Assembly (NCBI GenBank): GCA_004359435.1
Contig: PTET01000001.1
Coordinates: 314,632-378,631, forward strand
Origin: Flavobacteriaceae bacterium
Lineage (GTDB): Bacteria; Bacteroidota; Bacteroidia; Flavobacteriales; Weeksellaceae
Direction: 5' to 3'
DNA length: 64,000 nucleotides
Made by a program: the position numbers and the translations under genes. This document shows, in pieces, positions 17,305-28,109 of the stretch. The notes beneath the pieces were generated by a model that was given only the letters and a program-made list of their open reading frames with translations, was not told where the DNA came from and ran no database searches. The stretch's first letter is position 1. Each line of letters starts with the position of its first letter.

Positions 17305-18500
17305 TTACCAAAAAAAACTTCCTGAAAATTGGAGTAAAGCACAAAAAGTAAGGGTAGTTAAAAAAAGTGTATTTAATGTCTGTTTAGTACATTCTATTAG
17401 TGTCAACAAAAAGTAAGGAAAGATAAACAACATCGCTCTAGCTGTTTCACCAGTTTTGTATGCCCCTGTTGCAAATATTAACAATAGTGTAAGCATGCCA
17501 GAAATAAAAATCCGAATGTTTAGATTCTTGAAATTTAATTTCTTATGCGTTAATCCAATCACCAAAATCAAAGGATTTAATAAAACCACAATGTCAAAAA
17601 TATTTTCAATTCTAGATAATGTAAAGTACGTTGTATTGATAAACAATCTATATCCAGCTCTGTTTTCAAGTATTGAAGCTTGAATAAACGATTCAAAATG
17701 ATTGTAATTGTAAAACTTATTTAGGAAAATTGAAACAAAAACAAATACAATGGCTAAAATCAAATAGGCAACCACTAATTTTTTGAAACTTTTTAGGTTT
17801 AGTGCTAATACAAGAACACTTAAGCCTACTAAAAACATAGAGCCGAAGGTTAACAAACTCGAAATTGTGAAACCAATAACCATAAGCAAAACCCCTATGC
17901 GTTTTTCTTGTAGAACCAAAAACAGACCTAACAAATAAGTAGTAAAAAAAGTAACTATAATGGAATCTAACCCACCAATTCCATAAATGTTCACTGCAGG
18001 AATTACAAAAAACAAGCTCAATAAACTTTTTTGCGATTCAATATTTGTTTTGAGAAGGGTTAAAATTTCTTTGATTAGAAAAAAATTGACACTATAAATA
18101 AGTAAAAAGGCCATGCTTAAACCCAAAACAGATTGGCCAATCCACTTATAGATCCAATAATGAATCAATACTGAAAACGGTGGGTGTGTTCTTGTATGGG
18201 GTAGGTAGCTGAGCTTCATTTCGCTGAAAGTAGCCAACCATTCTTTAGGATTTTCAATTTTAAGTGCATCATGAAAATACTCGTATGCATTGTTTGTCTT
18301 ACAAGAAAAATAATCATGTAGGGCAGTCCCGCCCAATTAATTTTGAAGAAGTAAATAGAAAACGGATAGACTTTGGGTATGTCTATTATAGAGTTTGTTG
18401 CTTTTAGAAATATAGATAATCCTTGCATTAAGCCTAAAAAAAATAAGATTATGAAAATCATAATCTTACCTTTTTTATTTAAAAACTCATTGGTTTTCAT
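17305..18500 (-). pseudogene. Membrane glycosyltransferase-like protein split by a -1 frameshift
   Basis: Two overlapping frames together make one protein of about 395 residues. The N-terminal piece (from ATG 18500; one helix, then SIYFFKINWAG) loses frame in the palindromic GGGCGGGACTGCCC at 18321-18334. The C-terminal piece (from about 18334, reading GGTALHDYFSCKTNNAYEYF) carries 8-9 membrane helices. One added base would give NWAGTALHDYF, a plausible first periplasmic loop. The YLPHTRTHPPFSVLIHYWIY segment after it resembles the DxxxHPPL-type loop of GT39/PMT-like lipid-linked glycosyltransferases. The start shares one base with the atpC stop (TGATG). It may be a true pseudogene, a programmed slip, or a base-calling error in the GC-rich palindrome. 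Confidence 0.7.
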
Positions 18501-18793
18501 CAATCCGCTAGAACAATCGCTTTGTTGTTGTTGAATTCAATCACTCCGCCCTTAATTGAGAATTGCAGAATTTTATCATCCAGTGGAGAAGTTTGCACTT
18601 TTCCGTTTCCATTTTGGTAGTCTTGGAATTCTTGGGTGTGGGTATGCACTTCAATGATCCCTTCTTTCAAACTAGAAACAATGGCAGCGTGATGGTTTAA
18701 GATGTGAAATCTTCCATCTGTTCCAGGCAAGTTGATAGAATCTACTTCGCCTTCAAAAAGTGTTTTTTCTGGAGTAATAATCTGTACGTACAT
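18500..18793 (-). CDS. atpC: ATP synthase F1 epsilon subunit
   Basis: This 97-residue protein is the beta-sandwich domain of the epsilon subunit (MYVQIITPEKTLFEGEVDSI, LPGTDGRFHILNHHA). It lacks the C-terminal helical hairpin that larger homologues have, which is common in Bacteroidota. It is part of the rotor stalk of F1Fo-ATPase and couples to AtpD, whose gene ends 11 bp upstream. The atpD-atpC pair is separate from the other atp genes, as in Bacteroidota in general. The stop codon overlaps the start of the next, frameshifted gene. Confidence 0.95.
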   Translation of the reverse strand: MYVQIITPEKTLFEGEVDSINLPGTDGRFHILNHHAAIVSSLKEGIIEVHTHTQEFQDYQNGNGKVQTSPLDDKILQFSIKGGVIEFNNNKAIVLAD

Positions 18794-18804
18794 CGTTCTT
18801 ATTT

Positions 18805-20322
<1,518 letters not shown>

Positions 20323-20346
20323 TTATTTGCGCTATTTAAATTTTCG

Positions 20347-20354
20347 CAAAGATA
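20347..20354 (-). promoter_or_regulatory. Promoter -7 element TATCTTTG for atpDC
   Basis: The minus strand has TATCTTTG, a perfect consensus match, 36 bp before the atpD start. Confidence 0.6.
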
Positions 20355-20446
20355 AATTAAATTCACCAATGGGTTGGGAATAAAATCAAAAGATTTTTGT
20401 CATATTCTCAAATTTCTCAATCTTTTTCTTGATTTCTGAAAGAAGT

Positions 20447-21568
20447 TTAGTTTGAAACATTTTGGTCGATGAGTTTTTTGACACCTTGAAATGCTTCTAC
20501 AGTTTTCTCTGGCAAACTTCCGTCACCTTTTGGACCTAAATTAAGTAGAAAGTTTCCACCCAATGCGTTGACTTTGTTGAGTGTTTCGTACAGTTCTTCT
20601 GCACTTTTGTATTTAGAAGTTTCATCATTTTTTTTGTATCCCCAAGAATCGTTTGTGGTCATACAGGTTTCCCAATACCCCTTATGCCCATTTCTTGGCA
20701 CATGTTGTTCTGGGGTAGTGTAATCCAAGTTAAATCCATCATCTTTTAAAGTATGATAATAACTAACACGGTCGTTCATAATAAGACTTGGTTTCTGGTT
20801 TCGAAGGAAATTGTACAAATCTTTCCCGTCTTGTAAGCTATACCACTGAGGTTGCCAAGAGCCATCAAACCAAAGTAGGTCTGGATCGTAGTTTTCGATG
20901 AGTTCTGTCAGTTGCCCCTTCATGTAGTTCATGTAGGAGATTTCGTCTTTTTCTGAGACTCTTGGCCTAAACCATCCCAAGTATTTTATTGCATATTTTT
21001 CTGTTTGAGAAGGTACTTTGAATTCAGGTCTGCTCCAATCCAAAACACTGTAATAGATTCCGAACTTAAGACCATATTTTTTGGCGGAAAGTTCAAATTG
21101 TTTGATGATGTCTTTTCCATATGGAGTGCTTGCAACATCAAATTCAGTGAGTTTGCTGTCCCAAAGGCAGAATCCTTCGTGGTGTTTGGCGGTAATCACC
21201 AAATATTTCATTCCTGAATCTTTAGCAAGTTTGGCAATCTGGTCTGTGTCTAATTTTGTGGGGTTAAATAAGTTGATGGTCTTGGCATATTCGTTTATGT
21301 CCACATTAAATTCTTGAGGCATCCATTCTGAATAGCCTTTGGCAAGTTTTCCTTTCCATTCACCGCCATGTACACTAAATAGTCCAAAATGGATAAACAT
21401 TCCGTATTTGGCGTCTTTGAACCATTGCATTCTTTGGTTGTATTGTTCTGGAGTTTCTGTCGCTACGTAATCCACCAAGTTTTGCTGATTGGTATTTTGT
21501 GGAGTTTGGGCTAGAGACAATGAAGTCCATAACATGGCAAAGAAGGGAAGTAAGAAATGTTTTTTCAT
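20447..21568 (-). CDS. Secreted alpha-L-fucosidase, GH29
   Basis: This 373-residue protein has a Sec signal peptide with a likely cut after LSLA (residue 20) and a GH29 catalytic barrel. Visible motifs are KYGMFIHFGLFSVHGGEW, ITAKHHEGFCLWDS (sugar-binding His-His-Glu) and LLWFDGSW with Asp235 as the expected nucleophile. It should release alpha-L-fucose from glycans in the periplasm or outside the cell. The usual C-terminal beta-sandwich is absent, so this is a short, catalytic-domain-only form. It is a single gene with its own TACTTTTG promoter box and no carbohydrate-uptake genes beside it. Confidence 0.9.
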   Translation of the reverse strand: MKKHFLLPFFAMLWTSLSLAQTPQNTNQQNLVDYVATETPEQYNQRMQWFKDAKYGMFIHFGLFSVHGGEWKGKLAKGYSEWMPQEFNVDINEYAKTINLFNPTKLDTDQIAKLAKDSGMKYLVITAKHHEGFCLWDSKLTEFDVASTPYGKDIIKQFELSAKKYGLKFGIYYSVLDWSRPEFKVPSQTEKYAIKYLGWFRPRVSEKDEISYMNYMKGQLTELIENYDPDLLWFDGSWQPQWYSLQDGKDLYNFLRNQKPSLIMNDRVSYYHTLKDDGFNLDYTTPEQHVPRNGHKGYWETCMTTNDSWGYKKNDETSKYKSAEELYETLNKVNALGGNFLLNLGPKGDGSLPEKTVEAFQGVKKLIDQNVSN

Positions 21569-21591
21569 TTTGTGTTCAGTTTTGGTTTTTC

Positions 21592-21599
21592 CAAAAGTA
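21592..21599 (-). promoter_or_regulatory. Promoter -7 element TACTTTTG for the GH29 gene
   Basis: A perfect TAnnTTTG match on the minus strand, 23 bp upstream of the ATG. Confidence 0.55.
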
Positions 21600-21740
21600 A
21601 AGTTTTTTTTAATTTCTCTTTGTTTTCTTCCTCCAAGAGTTTTTTCGCTAGTTTGGTTTTGGTAAAGTTTTTCCAGTTAAATTTGCAACCAATCTTTTTT
21701 TCTATCCCAACAAAAAAACAAGAAACAAACCAAATAGAAG

Positions 21741-22670
21741 TTGAAACGATTTTCCTCCATAGATTCTTTTTCTACCCAAAGCCCCATTGTGCTTACCATT
21801 GGTATGTTTGATGGAGTACACTTAGGACATAGAGAAATTCTTTCGGCACAAAAGGAAATCGCCCAAAATATCGGTGGAGAAACCGCTCTTCTTACCTTTG
21901 ACCCTCATCCCAGAAAGGCTTTGCAAAAAGACGAAGATTTGTTCTTTTTGTCTCCACTAGAGGAAAAAGCACAAAAACTGGAGTCTTTGGGGTTAGACAA
22001 TTTGATTGTTCAACCCTTTGACAAAGCTTTTTCTGAAATCACACCAGAGGAATTCGTAGAGAAAGTTCTGTTTGAAAAATTGCATTTGCACACCCTAATT
22101 ATAGGACACGACCACAGATTTGGAAAAGGCAGAGCTGGTGATTTTGACCTTCTACAGAAATATTCCACAAAACTTGGATTTTCTCTTTTGCAGATAGAAG
22201 CCATCCAAAAGAGGCAAAAGGTGGTGAGTTCTTCCAAAATCAGAACCGCTCTTTTGGGTGGAGATTTGGATTTTGCCAACCACAGTTTGGGGGATTTTTA
22301 TTCTTTACAAGGCAAGGTGATTGAGGGGAAAAAAATTGGACAAACACTAGGTTTTCCTACCGCCAATCTGCAGATGCATCCCCAAAAATTGATTCCCAAA
22401 AAAGGTGTCTATGCCGTTTGGGTGAAGTTAGATGGAAAAAAAATCAAAGGGGTGATGAACATCGGTTCCAATCCAACGGTGAGTCAGGAAAGGTCAAATT
22501 CGCTAAGCGTAGAGGTACATCTTCTGGATTTCTCTTCCGATTTGTACGACAAAACCTTAGAAGTTTCGCTTGTTTCTTATCTACGTGAAGAACATAAGTT
22601 TTTTTCTCTTTTGGAATTGAAAGAACAAATCGCCAAAGACATAGAGTTAGCAAAAGATATTTTGGATTGA
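21741..22670 (+). CDS. ribF: Bifunctional riboflavin kinase / FAD synthetase
   Basis: This 309-residue protein has the N-terminal FAD synthetase domain with GMFDGVHLGH and the SSSKIRTALLGGD segment, and the C-terminal riboflavin kinase domain with GKKIGQTLGFPTANL. It makes FMN and then FAD from riboflavin. The start must be TTG at 21741: an in-frame TAG stands two codons upstream, and the next Met lies inside the nucleotide-binding motif. This is a well-supported TTG start. It ends before a 160-bp region that carries the acnB promoter. Confidence 0.93.
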   Translation: MKRFSSIDSFSTQSPIVLTIGMFDGVHLGHREILSAQKEIAQNIGGETALLTFDPHPRKALQKDEDLFFLSPLEEKAQKLESLGLDNLIVQPFDKAFSEITPEEFVEKVLFEKLHLHTLIIGHDHRFGKGRAGDFDLLQKYSTKLGFSLLQIEAIQKRQKVVSSSKIRTALLGGDLDFANHSLGDFYSLQGKVIEGKKIGQTLGFPTANLQMHPQKLIPKKGVYAVWVKLDGKKIKGVMNIGSNPTVSQERSNSLSVEVHLLDFSSDLYDKTLEVSLVSYLREEHKFFSLLELKEQIAKDIELAKDILD

Positions 22671-22753
22671 AAAGACCTAAGAAACCCCAAAAAACGCAAA
22701 AGCGAACTTTCGCTATAAAAATTCGTTAAAAACAGACAAAAGAGGACGGTTTT

Positions 22754-22784
22754 TTTGTGAGGGTTTGGTTTTTTTCTACTTTTG
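22754..22784 (+). promoter_or_regulatory. Complete Bacteroidota promoter (-33 TTTG, -7 TACTTTTG) for acnB
   Basis: TTTG at 22754-22757 and TACTTTTG at 22777-22784 are separated by 19 bp, an exact match to the -33/-7 consensus. The leader to the acnB ATG is about 40 nt. Confidence 0.8.
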
Positions 22785-22831
22785 TGAGAACTTTCAGAAA
22801 ATTCATTTTATTAATACTATAAAATAACCAA

Positions 22832-25609
22832 ATGAGCTTATACAACGATTACCTAGCTGAAATTGAGCAAAGAAAAGCCCAAGGACTTCATGCAAAACCC
22901 ATCGACAAAGAAGATCTATTAAGCGAAATCATCGCACAGATCAAAGATACAAACAGCCCAAGCAGAAAAGAATGTTTGGATTTCTTCATTTACAATGTGG
23001 TTCCAGGTACTACTTCTGCTGCAGGAGCAAAGTCTGCATTTTTGAAGGAAATCGTTTTGGGTCAAGCGGTTGTAGCAGAAATCACTCCAGATTTTGCTCT
23101 TGAGCAACTCTCACACATGAAGGGAGGTTCTTCTGTTGCGGTATTGCTAGATTTGGCATTGGGTGAAAACGCAGAGATCGTCAATAAAGCCGCGCAGGTG
23201 CTAAAAACCCAAGTGTATTTGTACGAGGCAGATACAGACCGTTTGGCAGCAGCCCTAAAAGCAGGAAATCCTATCGCCAAAGAAATTTTGGAAAGCTATG
23301 CAAAAGCAGAATTCTTCACCAAACTTCCAGAGATTGAAGAAGAAATCAAGGTTGTGACTTTTGTTGCTGGAATTGGAGACATTTCCACCGACCTTCTTTC
23401 TCCAGGGGGAGATGCACACTCTAGATCAGACCGTGAATTGCACGGAAAATGTATCTTCGAATCAAACCAAGAAAAACAAAAAGAACTATCCGACCTTATT
23501 GCAGCACATCCAGACAAAAAAGTGATGATGATTGCAGAGAAAGGAACCATGGGAGTAGGTTCTTCTAGAATGTCTGGGGTAAACAACGTTGCCCTTTGGA
23601 CAGGAAAGAAAGCCAGCCCATATGTACCTTTTATCAACGTAGCACCAATAGTTGCAGGAACCAACGGAATTTCTCCTATCTTTTTGACTACCGTTGATGT
23701 AACAGGAGGAATTGGTCTAGACCTACAAAACTGGGTGAAAAAATTGGATGCAAATGGAGATCCTATCTTCAACGAAAAAGGAGAGCCTGTACTAGAAGAA
23801 AAATATTCAGTAGCAACAGGAACGGTTCTTACCATCAACACCAAAACAAAAAAACTTCTCAAAGATGGAGTAGAGCTTATGGATATTTCCAAAGCCTTTA
23901 CCCCACAAAAATTGGAGTTTATCAAAGCGGGAGGTTCTTATGCCATCGTATTTGGGAAAAAATTGCAAACCGTAGCTTGCAATTTGCTAGGAATCGAAAT
24001 TCCAACGGTATATGCTCCTTCTAAAGAAGTGACCATCGAAGGACAAGGTCTTACTGCGGTTGAAAAAATCTTCAACAACAATGCAGTAGGGGTTACTCCA
24101 GGAAAAGTGCTTCATGCAGGTTCAGACGTGAGAGTAAAAGTAAACATCGTAGGGTCTCAAGATACTACTGGACTTATGACTTCTCAAGAACTAGAGTCTA
24201 TGGCAGCAACGGTAATTTCTCCAGTTTTGGATGCAGCTTACCAATCTGGATGCCACACCGCTTCTGTTTGGGACGACAAATCCAAAGCGAACATTCCAAG
24301 ACTCATGAAATTCATGAACGATTTTGGACTTATCACCGCTCGTGATCCAAAAGGAGTGTACCATTCAATGACAGACGTAATCCACAAAGTACTCAACGAC
24401 ATCACCGTGGACGATGCAGCCATTATCATCGGAGGAGATTCTCACACCAGAATGTCCAAAGGGGTTGCTTTCGGAGCAGACTCTGGAACGGTAGCTCTTG
24501 CCCTTGCAACTGGAGAAGCGACTATGCCAATTCCACAATCTGTCAAAGTAACTTTCAAAGGAAAAATGAAAGAATACATGGACTTCCGTGATGTGGTTCA
24601 CGCAACCCAAGCCCAAATGTTACAACAGTTCGCTGGAGACAACGTTTTCCAAGGTAGAATTATCGAGGTGCACATCGGAACGCTCACCGCAGACCAAGCC
24701 TTTACTTTTACAGACTGGACAGCCGAGATGAAAGCCAAAGCTTCTATCTGTATTTCTGAGGATGCAACACTTATCGAATCACTGGAAATCGCCAAAGGAA
24801 GAATCCAAATTATGATCGACAAAGGAATGGAAACCAAAAGTGGTATGCTCCAAGGGCTTGTTGACAAAGCAAACAAGAGAATCGCTGAAATCAAATCTGG
24901 AGAAAGACCCGCTTTGGCACCAGATGCATCGGCAAAATACTTCGCTGAAGTAGTAGTAGATTTGGATCAAATCAACGAGCCGATGATTGCAGACCCAGAT
25001 GTAAACAACGAGGATGTATCCAAAAGATATACCCACGATGTCATCCGTCCGATTTCTTATTATGGAGGAACCAAAAAAGTAGATCTAGGATTCGTAGGAT
25101 CTTGTATGGTTCACAAAGGAGACATGAAGATTTTGGCACAAATGCTCAAAAACATCGAGGCTCAACAAGGAAAAGTGGTTTTCAACGCTCCTCTTGTGGT
25201 AGCTCCACCTACTTACAATATTGTAGATGAACTCAAAGCAGAAGGAGACTGGGATATTTTGAAGAAATATGCAGGTTTCGAGTTTGATGACAACAATCCA
25301 AAAGCCGCAGCACGTACCAAATACGAAAACATCTTGTACCTAGAGCGTCCAGGTTGTAACCTATGTATGGGGAACCAAGAAAAAGCTGAACCAGGAGATA
25401 CCGTTATGGCAACTTCTACTCGTTTGTTCCAAGGTAGGGTAGTAAAAGACTCTGCGGAGAAAAAAGGAGAATCTCTACTTTCTTCTACACCTATTGTTGT
25501 GCTTTCTACCATTTTGGGTAGAACACCATCTCTGGAAGAATACAAACAAGCGGTTACGGGAATCAACCTAACGCAGTTTGCTCCACCACACAAATTGCTT
25601 GTTAGCTAA
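22832..25609 (+). CDS. acnB: Bifunctional aconitate hydratase 2 / 2-methylisocitrate dehydratase
   Basis: This 925-residue protein matches AcnB: an N-terminal HEAT-like domain (about residues 1-170), the swivelling domain, then the catalytic domains with GGDSHTRMSKG and the iron-sulfur ligands (CMVHKGD; ERPGCNLCMGN). It interconverts citrate and isocitrate in the TCA cycle through a 4Fe-4S cluster. It is about 60 residues longer than E. coli AcnB (865). It is a single gene with a strong promoter and terminator, and its codon use looks like that of a highly expressed gene. Confidence 0.96.
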   Translation: MSLYNDYLAEIEQRKAQGLHAKPIDKEDLLSEIIAQIKDTNSPSRKECLDFFIYNVVPGTTSAAGAKSAFLKEIVLGQAVVAEITPDFALEQLSHMKGGSSVAVLLDLALGENAEIVNKAAQVLKTQVYLYEADTDRLAAALKAGNPIAKEILESYAKAEFFTKLPEIEEEIKVVTFVAGIGDISTDLLSPGGDAHSRSDRELHGKCIFESNQEKQKELSDLIAAHPDKKVMMIAEKGTMGVGSSRMSGVNNVALWTGKKASPYVPFINVAPIVAGTNGISPIFLTTVDVTGGIGLDLQNWVKKLDANGDPIFNEKGEPVLEEKYSVATGTVLTINTKTKKLLKDGVELMDISKAFTPQKLEFIKAGGSYAIVFGKKLQTVACNLLGIEIPTVYAPSKEVTIEGQGLTAVEKIFNNNAVGVTPGKVLHAGSDVRVKVNIVGSQDTTGLMTSQELESMAATVISPVLDAAYQSGCHTASVWDDKSKANIPRLMKFMNDFGLITARDPKGVYHSMTDVIHKVLNDITVDDAAIIIGGDSHTRMSKGVAFGADSGTVALALATGEATMPIPQSVKVTFKGKMKEYMDFRDVVHATQAQMLQQFAGDNVFQGRIIEVHIGTLTADQAFTFTDWTAEMKAKASICISEDATLIESLEIAKGRIQIMIDKGMETKSGMLQGLVDKANKRIAEIKSGERPALAPDASAKYFAEVVVDLDQINEPMIADPDVNNEDVSKRYTHDVIRPISYYGGTKKVDLGFVGSCMVHKGDMKILAQMLKNIEAQQGKVVFNAPLVVAPPTYNIVDELKAEGDWDILKKYAGFEFDDNNPKAAARTKYENILYLERPGCNLCMGNQEKAEPGDTVMATSTRLFQGRVVKDSAEKKGESLLSSTPIVVLSTILGRTPSLEEYKQAVTGINLTQFAPPHKLLVS

Positions 25610-25632
25610 GCACGCGTGCTTTTTTGTTTTTT
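25608..25632 (+). terminator. Rho-independent terminator of acnB
   Basis: The palindrome AAGCACGCGTGCTT can form a 5-bp stem with a CGCG loop. It starts at the acnB stop codon and is followed by a long T-rich run. Confidence 0.75.
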
Positions 25633-25680
25633 TCTTCCTTATATATAAGGAGTAAAACACAAAACAATTTATAACCCCAA

Positions 25681-25714
25681 AAAGCCTGAACAGATTTTTG
25701 TTCAGGCTTTTTTG
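25681..25714 (+). terminator. Second terminator downstream of acnB
   Basis: The stem AAAGCCTGAAC/GTTCAGGCTTT (11 bp) has an 8-nt loop and is followed by a T-run. It backs up the first terminator 60 bp earlier. Confidence 0.8.
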
Positions 25715-25871
25715 TTGGGTTTTTAAAATATAGCACACAATAAAATTCATGAATTGTTAACATATAATGTTAAAAAATATAAAAATACAATTGTTAATAA
25801 ACAAGAAAAAATGATTGCCAAGTGCTTTGTAATTCATGGATTTGCTCTTTTTTTTGCTCAAATTTTACAAA

Positions 25872-25908
25872 GTAGACAGTGTTAAAGTTTTGACTTCATG
25901 GTGTCTAC
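25872..25908. repeat. Inverted repeat GTAGACA-N23-TGTCTAC, possible operator
   Basis: Perfect 7-bp arms at 25872-25878 and 25902-25908 lie just upstream of the -7 element of the large lipoprotein gene, covering the region where the -33 element would be. The position suits a regulator site. The wider stretch 25633-25969 holds only terminators, this repeat and the promoter; I see no gene in it. Confidence 0.4.
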
Positions 25909-25934
25909 ATGTGCGGGGTTCAAAATTAAAATTA

Positions 25935-25942
25935 TACCTTTG
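25935..25942 (+). promoter_or_regulatory. Promoter -7 element TACCTTTG for the Ca-binding-repeat lipoprotein gene
   Basis: A perfect TAnnTTTG match 27 bp upstream of the ATG at 25970. No consensus TTTG is seen at -33, which fits activator control through the adjacent inverted repeat, though this is only a guess. Confidence 0.6.
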
Positions 25943-25969
25943 CCCTGTTTAATTTATAAAAACCAACCT

Positions 25970-28024
25970 ATGTTAAAAAATTTACTTAAAATTTCTTTTG
26001 CATTTACAGTGATCGCAGCTACTGCTGTATCATGTAACAGCAACGATGCTTTGGAAGCGGCTCAAGACGAAACTCCAGACCCATCAGGTTCAGTTCTTGA
26101 CTATGACGGAGACGGTGTTCCAGACTATCTAGAGTACCTTTTTGGAACAGATCGAAAAGAAAAAGACTCTAACAAGACTGACGAGTTCCCAACAGATCTT
26201 GAGTACATCTTGAACAAAAAATCTCCAACTCAATTGGATAAAGACAATACAGACGGGGATGGAGACGGTGTGCCAGATGCTATCGAGAAAATGTTTGGGC
26301 TTAATCCAAAAGAACCTAACTCTGGTCTTGAAGGTCAAGCGGCTCTACCTAAAACTGATTTGGATTATTTGTTGAGCAGATTGTCTGCACCTCAGAAATT
26401 AACTGAGAGCAATGACAAACTTTTGCAAGACACAGACGGAGATACGCTTCCTGACTATTTGGAGGTTCTTCTTGGTTTGTCTCCAAATAACAAATACACT
26501 GATGGTAAAACGTACGATCCAGATAGAGTTGCAGGTTTGTTGAAAACTCCAACTGTAACTCCAACTGACGGAGACGGAGATGGTATTCCAGATGCACTTG
26601 AGCTAGAAATTACTGCATCTAAAAAGTACAAAGACGTAACCACTGGTCAACCTTTGCAACTAGATCCTTCAAAAAAAGATACTGACGGTGACCAAACTTC
26701 AGACTTGGCAGAATTGGTAGCTGCTATCACTTTGGCTAACCAACCAACAACTCCAGTTGTAGATACAAAAGACACTGACAAAGATGGTATTTCTGACACC
26801 AAAGAAGCAGAATTGGGTACAGATCCAACCAAAAAAGATACTGACGGTGATGGTTTCACAGATTTCTATGAGTTGTATGTAGCCAACCCTGAAACAGATC
26901 CTAAAGATCCAAACAGCCCAAAACCTATTACTCCAACTTCTCCTGATACGGATGGTGATGGTCTAACTGACGCAGAAGAAAAAACTGCTGGTACAGATCC
27001 TGCAAAAGCTGATACTGATGGAGATGGAATCAACGATGGTATCGAAGTAAAAGTTACCAAAACCAAACCAACAGAAAAAGACACTGATGGTGACGGTTAC
27101 ACAGACTTCCAAGAATTGTACTTGTACAATCCTGCAACTGATCCATTGAACAAAGACAGCAAACCATCAACAACTCAAGTTGAAGAAACTGATGCAGACA
27201 AAGACGGTCTTTCTGCTGAAGAAGAAGCTAAATTGGGTACAGATCCAACCAAAGCGGATACTGACGGAGACGGTCTTTTGGATGGTGTAGAATACCACAC
27301 TACCAAAACAGATCCTAAGAAAGATGATACTGATGGAGATGGTTCTAAAGACGGAGCTGAGGTTCTTACTTTCGGAATTGTTGATAAATATGACGAAACT
27401 GGAAAGAAAACCGACGGTAAAACTGGTACTATTGCTGCTTTGAACAAAGCTGTGAAAATTGAAAGTGGAGTTATTGATGGTGTTGGTGAAGGATCTTTGA
27501 TCAGCATTACAGGATCTGCTCCTTACTTCAACCTACTTTTTGGAGGTCTTCCATTAGGTGAAGCATCTATCCAATTGGCTGCCAAAGAAGGTATGGACAC
27601 TCTTGGACTTATGGATCCAGCGAATGAAAACGCAATGACTTTCAAAACTGGTGGATACTACAACTTTAGAGTAAACACTTTCTATGACCAATATGGTCTT
27701 GCTTCTGTAGCTTGGTCTAAAGAAATTCCAATCAGATTGTACAAATATGCAGCTGGTTCTACTGATACTGCTGCTGCTGAAGTAATTGGAGAAGGTTCAT
27801 TCAGCTTTAGCTGGTCTGCTACTGTTCTTTATGACACTAGACAAACTACTTTCGATGCACTTAACGTTCCAGTAAAAGCTGGTGATACAGTGAGATTGTT
27901 ACTAGATCCTTACTTTGGACTACTATGGAATGGACTTACTGCTGACCTTATGATTGGTTCTGTAAGACCTTCAGGAGATAACGGATTGGTTTCTTTCATC
28001 TACGTAGAGTATTTAGGAAATTAA
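25970..28024 (+). CDS. Large acidic lipoprotein with thrombospondin-3-like Ca-binding repeats and unknown C-terminal domain
   Basis: This 684-residue protein starts at ATG 25970 with a lipoprotein signal (lipobox AVSC, Cys22); an upstream in-frame ATG at 25898 lies before the promoter box and is rejected. From about residue 40 to 470 there are some dozen DxDGDGxxDxxE units, many paired as [12 protein letters not shown]...GTDP, typical of TSP type 3 repeats that bind calcium and form rigid rods. Proline- and threonine-rich linkers separate them. Residues 480-684 form a separate domain rich in beta-type sequence that I do not recognise. Uniform codon use, its own promoter and double terminator suggest high expression. 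It is probably an outer-membrane surface protein with a spacer rod that presents the C-terminal domain. Function unknown. Confidence 0.8.
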   Translation: MLKNLLKISFAFTVIAATAVSCNSNDALEAAQDETPDPSGSVLDYDGDGVPDYLEYLFGTDRKEKDSNKTDEFPTDLEYILNKKSPTQLDKDNTDGDGDGVPDAIEKMFGLNPKEPNSGLEGQAALPKTDLDYLLSRLSAPQKLTESNDKLLQDTDGDTLPDYLEVLLGLSPNNKYTDGKTYDPDRVAGLLKTPTVTPTDGDGDGIPDALELEITASKKYKDVTTGQPLQLDPSKKDTDGDQTSDLAELVAAITLANQPTTPVVDTKDTDKDGISDTKEAELGTDPTKKDTDGDGFTDFYELYVANPETDPKDPNSPKPITPTSPDTDGDGLTDAEEKTAGTDPAKADTDGDGINDGIEVKVTKTKPTEKDTDGDGYTDFQELYLYNPATDPLNKDSKPSTTQVEETDADKDGLSAEEEAKLGTDPTKADTDGDGLLDGVEYHTTKTDPKKDDTDGDGSKDGAEVLTFGIVDKYDETGKKTDGKTGTIAALNKAVKIESGVIDGVGEGSLISITGSAPYFNLLFGGLPLGEASIQLAAKEGMDTLGLMDPANENAMTFKTGGYYNFRVNTFYDQYGLASVAWSKEIPIRLYKYAAGSTDTAAAEVIGEGSFSFSWSATVLYDTRQTTFDALNVPVKAGDTVRLLLDPYFGLLWNGLTADLMIGSVRPSGDNGLVSFIYVEYLGN

Positions 28025-28042
28025 TTTCCCCTTTATTTATAC

Positions 28043-28071
28043 AAAAAGGCCATCTTCGGATGGCTTTTTTG
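28043..28071 (+). terminator. Terminator with UUCG tetraloop
   Basis: The stem GCCATC/GATGGC has a TTCG loop, is flanked by A and T runs, and lies 20 bp after the lipoprotein stop. Confidence 0.88.
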
Positions 28072-28080
28072 TTTTCTTAA

Positions 28081-28109
28081 AAAACCCTAAAGGAAACTTT
28101 AGGGTTTTT
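28081..28109 (+). terminator. Second tandem terminator with GAAA tetraloop
   Basis: The stem AAACCCTAAAG/CTTTAGGGTTT (11 bp) closes a GAAA loop and is followed by T. It directly follows the first terminator. Confidence 0.88.

Noticed and set aside
22700..22720. AGCGAA/TTCGCT palindrome after ribF as terminator
   Set aside because: The loop is only two bases and no T-run follows.
23296..23925. 209-codon minus-strand frame
   Set aside because: Antisense to acnB, rich in Ser and Pro as typical for shadows of conserved genes; no start context.
25898..25969. Upstream in-frame ATG adding 24 residues to the Ca-repeat lipoprotein
   Set aside because: It precedes the -7 box and would bury the lipoprotein signal inside the protein.
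26100..27400. Repeated GAYACTGAYGG-type units as a possible CRISPR or DNA tandem repeat
   Set aside because: Unit spacing varies and the frame is kept; they encode DxDGDG protein repeats.
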